Below, one piece after another: positions 1 through 5,329 of a stretch of 8,129 bases of DNA. The notes below the pieces were generated by a model that was not told the origin of the DNA, searched no databases, and saw only the letters and a program-made list of their open reading frames with translations. The DNA lies in contig PIYJ01000065.1 in assembly GCA_003601725.1 (NCBI GenBank), positions 1-8,129 on the forward strand, given 5' to 3'. A program made the position numbers and the translations under genes. The stretch's first letter is position 1. Every line of letters begins with the position of its first letter. The stretch is from Candidatus Bathyarchaeota archaeon (GTDB lineage: Archaea; Thermoproteota; Bathyarchaeia; Bathyarchaeales; DTEX01).

Positions 1-666
1 CATTCTCGCCTTTAAGCAGAGCGTCATTGAAAGGCGGAAAAGGATGCCCCGTTATCAGAACCTTAACAGGCTCCTTCAAGAGGCGACGCATAGATTCAAC
101 GTACTCCTTTGGACTATAGAAAAGGAGAGGCCTTCTTTCCCCTCTGCCTTGAATCGAATCTCCTGAGATGTAGACTCCTTGCTCTTCATCAATTAGGCAT
201 GAAGAACACGGTGAATGCCCAGGTGCATGTAATACTCGGATTTGACGCCATCCTAGATCTATAATGTCGCCATCCTTAAAGGTGACATCAGCCTTGACGG
301 ATTCGAAATCAGGTTTCTTCTCAGGATATAAGGATGGAAAACGTTCATGAAGCTCTCTGTTTATCAAGCCAGCGTCCTCCAGATATGGCTCTTTCCAAGT
401 TTATGAACGTAAACCTTGCAGTCCGTCTTTTCCTTAATGGGAGCTACACCGCCGCAGTGATCGAAATGCGCATGGGTAAGTATGATGTGAGAAATCTCAG
501 AGGGATCTCTTCCGATGCTTTTAAGATAAGGGTAGATTGCAGCTTCAGGAGAGCTAGCCTCCCCTACATCTACCAGAGCTATGGTGTCCCCCACGATTGC
601 ACAAGAACTGACGAAGTAGGCTGAAAAAGGACACTTTATCAGATGTATTCCTTTCGCTATCTCCAT
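1..666 (-). CDS. MBL-fold metallo-hydrolase, 3' end cut by window edge, single-base frameshift inside
   Basis: Zn-dependent hydrolase of the metallo-beta-lactamase superfamily (glyoxalase II-like branch); substrate unknown. The first reading frame gives residues 1-92, with the metal-binding signature HAHFDH at 65-70, then runs into TGA at 366-364. The protein continues in another frame as KEPYLEDAGLINRE, then HAPGHSP, SGDSIQ and TGHPFPP, which supply the remaining expected His/Asp metal ligands. That second frame is open from about 397 to the window edge. Restoring one base in the run TTT at 392-394 (AAA on the coding strand) joins the halves into about 222 residues, still without its C-terminus. 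I choose ATG at 666-664 because GGAGG (complement of 675-679) lies 8 bases upstream; a TTG at 681 overlaps that site and is unlikely. It lies about 100 bases downstream of the cyclo-ligase gene on the same strand, with a possible promoter of its own. Fold assignment is firm. Whether the shift is real or a sequence error is open. Confidence 0.85.
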
Positions 667-733
667 TCTCAATTCCTCCAATTAAACAAATCTTCAAGAT
701 ACTTAAAACTTGGATGGACAAGAAGGCTACTTG

Positions 734-742
734 CATAAATAA
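734..742 (-). promoter_or_regulatory. Possible TATA box for the MBL-fold hydrolase gene
   Basis: The minus strand reads TTATTTATG here, 68 bases before the hydrolase start. An archaeal start site about 25 bases downstream would leave a leader of roughly 45 bases containing the GGAGG site at 679-675. The box overlies the region just past the stop codon of the preceding cyclo-ligase gene. The hydrolase could therefore be transcribed on its own as well as by read-through. This is inference from position and AT content only. Confidence 0.3.
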
Positions 743-766
743 CGTCCTCTGTTTCAAGCTTTACGC

Positions 767-1480
767 TTACATCAGGATCTTCCTTAATTCCAAGAGAACA
801 GGCATCTCACATATTTGGCGATCCGTCAGCCTCTCCCATAATATTCCTTTCGGCTGGGGATATTTTCTCCTAATTCTTAGGATCCTTCGCGGCGTAAAGA
901 TGAAATCGATCACTAAGTCATGATCCTCTTTCGGCGCGCTGTCAATCAGCTGGAAATCATGAATAGATGTAAAGACAGGGGTCCCTTCATCTATTAGGCT
1001 TAGTTCTCTAAGAATTCCATACTCAATCTCGCTGTATCCTCCTCCTTTCCCAATGCGCACACCATCCTTTGAGACAGCTACGGAGCCCACCACGACCAAG
1101 TCAACCTGAGGGAGCTCCTTAAGTGAACATATCCTTCCATACTTGAAGGCCCCTCGGATAGTTGATGCTTTCACTAGAGCTTCTCGCGGAATCTTATCAG
1201 GATCAAGCAGCATGAATCCCTTCTTCAATCTCGGAGTAGGCATTATCAATAGCTTTCCAAGTTTTAAGGCGAGCCGCCTTACCGGCATCTGAGGAGAATC
1301 CGGGTTTACCTTGATTACCTCTGCATTCTCAAACTCTTTCTGGTTGATCATCCTTTCAGCCGCTTTTTCAGCTCCCATAAAGTTTGGTATTCTACCGTGA
1401 ATCGGCTTCGGAAACCTTGCTACTCCTCTGTTTTCAAGAATCTTCCAGATCTCTTTCCGTATCTCATCCTTATCAGGCAA
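767..1480 (-). CDS. 5-formyltetrahydrofolate cyclo-ligase family protein (MTHFSD-like)
   Basis: Family member of the ATP-dependent enzymes that convert 5-formyl-THF to 5,10-methenyl-THF; 237 residues, soluble. The N-terminal block FPKPIHGRIPNF (23-34) followed by GAEKAAERM is the substrate/ATP-site arrangement typical of the MTHFSD-like branch. The family glycine-rich loop is GKGGGYSE (144-151), with Glu where classical members usually have Asp after Tyr/Ser. The C-terminal segment HDFQLID...EDHDLVIDFIFTP (174-197) matches the conserved His/Asp region near the end of the domain. The start is TTG at 1480-1478: the codon three before it in frame is TGA, so no longer start is possible, and GGTGA lies 6 bases upstream. 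It is divergent from the cupin gene at 1722. Many archaea use methanopterin-type rather than folate carriers, so the actual substrate is uncertain. The family call is confident, the reaction less so. Confidence 0.88.
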   Translation of the reverse strand: MPDKDEIRKEIWKILENRGVARFPKPIHGRIPNFMGAEKAAERMINQKEFENAEVIKVNPDSPQMPVRRLALKLGKLLIMPTPRLKKGFMLLDPDKIPREALVKASTIRGAFKYGRICSLKELPQVDLVVVGSVAVSKDGVRIGKGGGYSEIEYGILRELSLIDEGTPVFTSIHDFQLIDSAPKEDHDLVIDFIFTPRRILRIRRKYPQPKGILWERLTDRQICEMPVLLELRKILM

Positions 1481-1627
1481 ACTGAATCACCAAAGAACAA
1501 ACAGCCATGCTAAACAATCCACTGAAGCGAATTCTCCATTGATAAGGCCTTGTTCTTTTCTGGAAGAAAAACACGTCTATTCAACCTTTCAGCAGCTATT
1601 CCACGTCAAAAATGAAAGACTCTCCTC

Positions 1628-1641
1628 ATATTTCAAAATAT
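1628..1641. repeat. AT-rich inverted repeat in a divergent intergenic region
   Basis: ATATTT-CA-AAATAT gives two 6-base arms around a 2-base centre. It lies between the divergent cyclo-ligase and cupin genes, about 150 bases from the first and 80 from the second. It could be a regulator site or simply AT-rich promoter-region sequence. No repeat copy was noticed elsewhere in the window. Confidence 0.25.
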
Positions 1642-1674
1642 TCTTAATTGCTTGATGGAAATTCTAGGGAAATA

Positions 1675-1718
1675 GGCTTTTATGCAGATTCTGGTTTAAT
1701 GAAAACTGGAGAGGAGGG
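1675..1718 (+). promoter_or_regulatory. TATA-like box and strong Shine-Dalgarno site of the cupin gene
   Basis: GGCTTTTATGC at 1675-1685 is TATA-like and would place transcription start near 1705. The stretch GGAGAGGAGGG at 1708-1718 is a very good ribosome binding site a few bases before ATG at 1722, and it fixes that start. The sequence TTTATGCA also occurs in the candidate box of the hydrolase gene (complement strand near 732-739). That may only reflect AT-rich promoters. Confidence 0.5.
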
Positions 1719-1721
1719 TAT

Positions 1722-2942
1722 ATGAACATCGAAAATCTAGTCATGAAGGCGATTGATGATGGGGATGGAGTTCTCAGACTAGCTCCAACGTGGGTTCCAA
1801 GGGATTTTCTGTCTCCCGGTGGAAGGCTGAAGCTAGCCCCAAATGATCTGTATGCTCTTGGCGTTGAGAGAGGTGGAATTGACGAGAGATGGCTGGCTTC
1901 CACAACAAAGGCTGATAATCCAGGGGCTCCGGAAGACGAAGGCTTAAGCTACATAGTCATAGGAAAAGGCTCAAATTTAGAGAAGATCCTTCTCAGAGAT
2001 GCCATTGATGAAGTAGGCGAAGAGATCATCGGAAAACATGCCGTGAGGAAATACGGAGGATGGACTGTTTTAACGAAGTTTTTTGACAATTCAATTCCGA
2101 TCCCGTTTCATCTTCATCAAATGGAGAAGCATGCCCATGCGGTTGGGCAGGAACCCAAGCCTGAGGCCTATTATTTTCCTCCACAGCTCAATCTTAATGA
2201 AGGAAAATTTCCATACAGCTTTCTCGGCTTAAACCCCGGCACGACTAGGGATGATATAAAAGAATGTTTGAAGAAGTGGGATGAAGGGGACAATGGAATT
2301 CTGTATTACTCTAAGGCATACAAGCTTAAGCCTGGAGCTGGCTGGCTTATCCCCGCGGGGATTCTGCATGCCCCCGGCACATTTGTAACTTACGAGGTGC
2401 AGAAAGCCTCAGATGTCTTCGCCATGTATCAGTCAATGCTTGAGGGTAGACCTGTTCCCCGCGAGCTTTTAGTGAAGAACGTTCCTGAAGATCGACGATC
2501 AGACTTGGACTATATTGTGGATATGATAGATTGGGAGGCTAATGTTGATCCTTACTTTAAGAAACATCATTATATCGAGCCTAAATTCGCAGAGAACCCT
2601 GAAGAGACGAAGAGAGAGGGCTATATGGAAAAGTGGATCGTCTACGCATCGGAGGAATTCAGCGCTAAAGAACTCACAGTCTTCCCTGAATCAGAAGTGA
2701 TAATAAAGGACTCAGCCGCCTATGGCCTTATCGTCATACAGGGACATGGGAGAATAGGCAAATTCAAAGCCGAAGCGCCAAGCATCATCAGATACGGAGA
2801 GCTAACCAACGATGAAATGTTCGTCACGGCAGAAGCAGCCAAGGCTGGAATAAAAATAACCAACGAAAGCAGCTGCGAAGACCTTGTCATACTGAAGCAT
2901 TTCGGCCCAGGCAACCCTGAGACGCCGAAAACCATCGATTAA
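1722..2942 (+). CDS. Two-cupin protein resembling class I phosphomannose isomerase
   Basis: 406-residue soluble protein with the layout of type I mannose-6-phosphate isomerases, which interconvert mannose-6-P and fructose-6-P using one metal ion. The N-terminal half contains GGWTVLTKFFDNSIPIPFHLHQ (about 112-133), where H130 and H132 sit in the place of the Gln-x-His metal pair of the isomerases. KPEAYYF follows with E148, and then GAGWLIPAGILHAPGTF (205-221) with H216. These four residues form a complete cupin metal site. The stretch from about 303 to 400 looks like a second, smaller beta-rich domain (KELTVFPESEVIIKD, GLIVIQGHGRIGKF) without an obvious metal site. Substituting His for the usual Gln is not typical of classical isomerases, so it may act on another sugar phosphate or be a different cupin enzyme. 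Start is ATG with a strong ribosome binding site. No same-strand partner is close: the next gene is 338 bases away. Fold is well supported; substrate is not. Confidence 0.75.
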   Translation: MNIENLVMKAIDDGDGVLRLAPTWVPRDFLSPGGRLKLAPNDLYALGVERGGIDERWLASTTKADNPGAPEDEGLSYIVIGKGSNLEKILLRDAIDEVGEEIIGKHAVRKYGGWTVLTKFFDNSIPIPFHLHQMEKHAHAVGQEPKPEAYYFPPQLNLNEGKFPYSFLGLNPGTTRDDIKECLKKWDEGDNGILYYSKAYKLKPGAGWLIPAGILHAPGTFVTYEVQKASDVFAMYQSMLEGRPVPRELLVKNVPEDRRSDLDYIVDMIDWEANVDPYFKKHHYIEPKFAENPEETKREGYMEKWIVYASEEFSAKELTVFPESEVIIKDSAAYGLIVIQGHGRIGKFKAEAPSIIRYGELTNDEMFVTAEAAKAGIKITNESSCEDLVILKHFGPGNPETPKTID

Positions 2943-2997
2943 TCCTTAACCATCAGGAAAATCGTCCTTGAATCGTAAAAAAGGAACTTCACCGACC

Positions 2998-3005
2998 AAT
3001 TAATA
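2998..3005 (+). promoter_or_regulatory. TATA-like box upstream of the structured element
   Basis: AATTAATA is centred about 25 bases before position 3026, where the long hairpin begins. In archaea transcription usually starts about that far downstream of the box. A transcript from here would begin almost exactly at the hairpin, which is what an independent small RNA gene would look like. Sequence position is the only evidence. Confidence 0.3.
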
Positions 3006-3025
3006 CCCGCAAAGATAAGAGGGAA

Positions 3026-3087
3026 GGCTTAAGTCTTTGGCTGTCCGCCCGGTCGGACAAGGGCAATGTCGCCTCAGACCTTAAGCC
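3026..3087 (+). ncRNA. Candidate structured RNA: long nested hairpin, family unknown
   Basis: The outer arms are GGCTTAAGTCT (3026-3036) and AGACCTTAAGCC (3076-3087), giving 11 base pairs with a single bulged C at 3079. Inside, GGC (3039-3041) can pair with GCC (3071-3073), and TGTCCG (3042-3047) pairs perfectly with CGGACA (3054-3059) around a 6-base loop. An alternative inner helix pairs GACA (3056-3059) with TGTC (3067-3070) and excludes part of the first, so two folds compete. A T-rich tract follows immediately. I see no fit to tRNA, to a C/D guide RNA on either strand, or to a riboswitch I know. It could be a small RNA gene, a 5' leader element of the aminotransferase (about 190 bases upstream), the 3' end of the cupin transcript, or a remnant of a small inverted-repeat element. 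Confidence 0.4.
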
Positions 3088-3091
3088 CAGA

Positions 3092-3111
3092 TTATATTTT
3101 GGTTTTTTCTT
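3092..3111 (+). terminator. T-rich tract, probable archaeal terminator
   Basis: After the long hairpin the plus strand has TTATATTTT followed by GG and a run of six T, then CTT. Archaeal RNA polymerase stops at such T-runs, and a preceding stem helps. It could end the cupin transcript or a short RNA starting near 3026. It argues against the hairpin being carried into the aminotransferase message unless termination is conditional. Confidence 0.45.
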
Positions 3112-3159
3112 CATAAATCTTTCATTCTTAGGTAGGTTCTTTCCGTTTGAGATTCGATG

Positions 3160-3181
3160 TTAAATTAGAGAGCTGATCAGC
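3160..3181 (+). promoter_or_regulatory. TATA-like box with adjacent perfect palindrome, possible repressed promoter of the aminotransferase
   Basis: TTAAATTA (3160-3167) is followed after four bases by the perfect palindrome GCTGATCAGC (3172-3181). A dyad just downstream of a TATA box is a common place for an archaeal repressor to block transcription. A start near 3190 would give the aminotransferase a leader of about 90 bases. Another AT-rich match, CGTATATGC near 3252, lies too close to the start codon to be compatible with the ribosome binding site. Function is inferred. Confidence 0.3.
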
Positions 3182-3280
3182 CCACGGGATACTTGACGAA
3201 AGCTTTTTCAGTTGGGAAGACAGATAAACTGGGGCGAATATCGGTTCATAACGTATATGCAGTTTGGAGTAGGAGTTTAG

Positions 3281-4486
3281 ATGCTGGGAATCTCGGAGAG
3301 AACTAGAAGTTTAGGCACGGAGAATGCTTTTGTTGTCCTGAAGGAAGTCGGCGAGCTAATCCGTCAGGGGAAGGATGTCGTGAACTTCTGTATTGGACAG
3401 CCGGATTTCGATACGCCTGAATACATCAAGGAGGCGGCTATTAAAGCTATAAAGGAAGGAAAGACGGGGTATACTCCATCGCCGGGTATACCTGAACTTC
3501 GAGAGGCCGTTGCGGAATACTTCTCTGAGACTAGGAATATCGATGTGAAGCCGGATTGGGTAGTCATAGCGAACGGTGCGAAGCCGTTCATATCTTATAC
3601 GATCCTTTCGGTGACGGACTATGGGAAAGGCGAAGAAGTCTTGTATCCAAACCCAGGCTTCCCGATCTATGAATCTCAGATCCGAGCGAATGGAGCTGTA
3701 CCTGTTCCTCTCCCGTTATATGAAAGCAAAGGATACGCGTTTGACGTAGAGTACATGGAAAAGATGATTACTGAGAAAACTCGGTTGCTCATCTTGAATT
3801 CTCCTCATAACCCTACGGGCGGCGTTCTAGACAGGGACATATTGGAGCAGATAGCGGACATAGTGAAGAGGCATGATAATCTTTGGGTCTTCTCGGATGA
3901 GGTCTATTCACGTATGGTTCACGACGGCGAATTCGTCAGCATCGCGTCCTTTCCGGGAATGCAGGAGAGAACAATAATAGTTGACGGAGTCTCAAAGACA
4001 TACGCTATGACAGGGTGGAGAATAGGCTTCGCAGCGAATGAGAAGCTAGCTACGCACATTTCAAGATGGATTACAAACACGGATTCCTGTGCGGCTCATC
4101 CGAATCAATATGCTGCTTTAGCGGCGTTAACGGGGCCTCAAGACGAATCAGAGAAGATGATGAAGAGCTTCAAGAAGAGACGCGACATCATCGTGGAGGG
4201 TCTTAACAAGATAGAGGGAATAAAATGCTTGAAGCCGGGTGGAGCGTTCTATGCTTGGCCGAATGTTACTGAAGCTTGCAGGCTAGTCGGCGTTAAAGAC
4301 TCTGAAGAATTTAGGAAGCAGCTCCTTTACGAAGCAGGAGTCGCGGTGCTTTCAGATATTCACTTTGGATTTAAAAATGAAGGCGAAGGCGAGCACATCA
4401 GATTCTCATATGCAACTTCAGAGGAGAATATAAGAGAAGGATTAAACAGAATCAGACGATACATTGAAGAGAACAGAGTCAACTGA
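3281..4486 (+). CDS. Class I/II PLP-dependent aminotransferase (AspC/AlaT-like)
   Basis: Cytosolic fold-type I aminotransferase, 401 residues, the usual full length. It moves amino groups between an amino acid and a 2-oxoacid; donor specificity cannot be read from sequence. Visible family marks are GYTPSPGIPELREA (63-76), ANGAK (97-101) at the cofactor phosphate site, NSPHNPTGG (173-181) with N177 contacting the pyridine ring region, SDEVYSRM (205-212) with D206 and Y209, SKTYAMTGWRIGF (238-250) with the Schiff-base lysine K239 and a phosphate-binding arginine R247, GGAFYAWPNV (320-329), and HIRFSYAT (372-379) with R374 binding the substrate carboxylate. All expected catalytic residues are present. 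ATG at 3281 is preceded by GGAG (3272-3275) with 5-base spacing. The gene is convergent with the intramembrane protease gene across 32 bases and has a long upstream non-coding region with possible regulation. Aspartate, alanine or aromatic transaminase activity is possible. Confidence 0.95.
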   Translation: MLGISERTRSLGTENAFVVLKEVGELIRQGKDVVNFCIGQPDFDTPEYIKEAAIKAIKEGKTGYTPSPGIPELREAVAEYFSETRNIDVKPDWVVIANGAKPFISYTILSVTDYGKGEEVLYPNPGFPIYESQIRANGAVPVPLPLYESKGYAFDVEYMEKMITEKTRLLILNSPHNPTGGVLDRDILEQIADIVKRHDNLWVFSDEVYSRMVHDGEFVSIASFPGMQERTIIVDGVSKTYAMTGWRIGFAANEKLATHISRWITNTDSCAAHPNQYAALAALTGPQDESEKMMKSFKKRRDIIVEGLNKIEGIKCLKPGGAFYAWPNVTEACRLVGVKDSEEFRKQLLYEAGVAVLSDIHFGFKNEGEGEHIRFSYATSEENIREGLNRIRRYIEENRVN

Positions 4487-4503
4487 GATTATACCCTTTA
4501 AAT

Positions 4504-4518
4504 CCTTATTCTTTGTTT
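4504..4518 (+). terminator. Pyrimidine-rich tract between convergent genes
   Basis: The 32 bases separating the convergent aminotransferase and protease genes contain CCTTATTCTTTGTTT on the plus strand, a T-rich run just past the aminotransferase stop. It could serve as its terminator. There is no clear hairpin, and the minus-strand side is A-rich, so the protease gene would need to terminate elsewhere. Confidence 0.3.
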
Positions 4519-5319
4519 CTAGCCTAGTTTTATGAGGTATGTGGCTCCAAGCCCCATTATTGATCCTGCTATTACCACTAGGGTTGCGGGGAAGAACCGA
4601 GCGAACATCGTGTTTAGCAGGGCTACTTCAAAGATGAACATGGCTAAACTATTTGTGGCAGCCGTTAGAACTCCAGCCTTTACTCCGCGTTTCTCTGCTG
4701 TTTGAATCGAGAGTAAACCGGCTAGAAAGAGGTCTCCTAGCCCTAAGCCTACAGTTAAGCCGGGTGGATATGTGGGAAGCATGAGGAGAACTGGAAGTTT
4801 AAGTTCCATCATTTTTGTAGCTGATTGCCCCATGAATCCGGTGAAGAAGACCTGGATAACATCCATTATTGTTAAAAGGATAGCGAAGATCCAAACTGTC
4901 TTCCAAGAGAATAATCCGCTTACATAGACTGTTATTATCATGGAGAATATTATGACAAAAATGTTGAAGACGATCAGGTTCCAATAGAAAAAGTATGACG
5001 AGAGGAAAAGGATCGGCGGAAAAACAGCTATATACCATTTCTTCAAAGCCATGTAGGTGAAAGAAAAAAGCATATAGGAATAGGCGGATAAAAACAGGAT
5101 TTGAATCGCCTCACCGGGAATAAATACTACGGCTGTGACGGCGACTCCCATCCAAGCGACAGTCAAAGCTGCTTCTCTTATATTGAGCTTCTTCTCCTCT
5201 AGAAGGGAAAAGAGCGTATCTTCCAGTTTTCTCTGCAGAAATATCGAGCCAGTTATCACGAAAAAAAGCACAGAAGGGAGAAGAAGATCAAAGTACAAGC
5301 TGAAATCACTCCGAATCAT
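4519..5319 (-). CDS. Presenilin/PSH-like GxGD intramembrane aspartyl protease
   Basis: Predicted membrane protease of 266 residues cutting transmembrane segments inside the bilayer; substrates unknown. About nine hydrophobic helices are visible (near 10-28, 50-68, 70-90, 95-110, 114-134, 140-160, 187-205, 215-237, 241-262), the presenilin count. The sixth carries LLTIMDVIQVFFTG with D153 in the position of the catalytic YD motif (Met replaces Tyr). The seventh carries GLGLGDLFLAGLL with D196 in the GxGD motif. The ninth starts with FPATL (243-247), matching the PAL-type motif. The link ATKMMELKLPVLLMLP (167-182) also matches the conserved segment after the first aspartate in archaeal PSH proteins. 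It is somewhat shorter than known archaeal PSH proteins (about 300) and has a very short loop between helices 6 and 7. It begins nine bases after the stop of the NAD(P)H-hydrate repair gene, so the two are probably co-transcribed. ATG at 5319 has only a weak ribosome binding site. A TTG eight codons in, preceded by GGAG, is an alternative start. The A24F prepilin peptidases also use GxGD but lack this overall layout. Confidence 0.78.
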   Translation of the reverse strand: MIRSDFSLYFDLLLPSVLFFVITGSIFLQRKLEDTLFSLLEEKKLNIREAALTVAWMGVAVTAVVFIPGEAIQILFLSAYSYMLFSFTYMALKKWYIAVFPPILFLSSYFFYWNLIVFNIFVIIFSMIITVYVSGLFSWKTVWIFAILLTIMDVIQVFFTGFMGQSATKMMELKLPVLLMLPTYPPGLTVGLGLGDLFLAGLLSIQTAEKRGVKAGVLTAATNSLAMFIFEVALLNTMFARFFPATLVVIAGSIMGLGATYLIKLG

Positions 5320-5329
5320 ATGTCGAATC

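Larger units (their letters stand above)
2943..3280. other. 338-base non-coding stretch between the cupin and aminotransferase genes
   Basis: No convincing protein-coding frame. It holds a TATA-like AATTAATA (2998-3005), a long imperfect hairpin (3026-3087) followed by a T-rich tract (3092-3111), a second TATA-like TTAAATTA (3160-3167) next to a perfect palindrome (3172-3181), and the ribosome binding site of the aminotransferase (3272-3275). The last 90 bases before the aminotransferase contain no other structure I can support. Confidence 0.6.

Noticed and set aside
334..624. Open plus-strand frame of 96 codons opposite the hydrolase gene
   Set aside because: It lies opposite the hydrolase frames, which carry clear family motifs on both sides of the shift; its own translation shows no recognisable domain.
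714..923. Open plus-strand frame overlapping the 3' end of the cyclo-ligase gene
   Set aside because: Opposite the conserved C-terminal domain of the cyclo-ligase, without a ribosome binding site or a family signature.
3026..3090. tRNA, or C/D or H/ACA guide RNA, as an explanation for the structured element
   Set aside because: There is no T-loop or cloverleaf spacing for a tRNA and no RTGATGA box for C/D. AGATTA after the stem resembles an ANA box, but the internal loop is too small for an H/ACA guide pocket.
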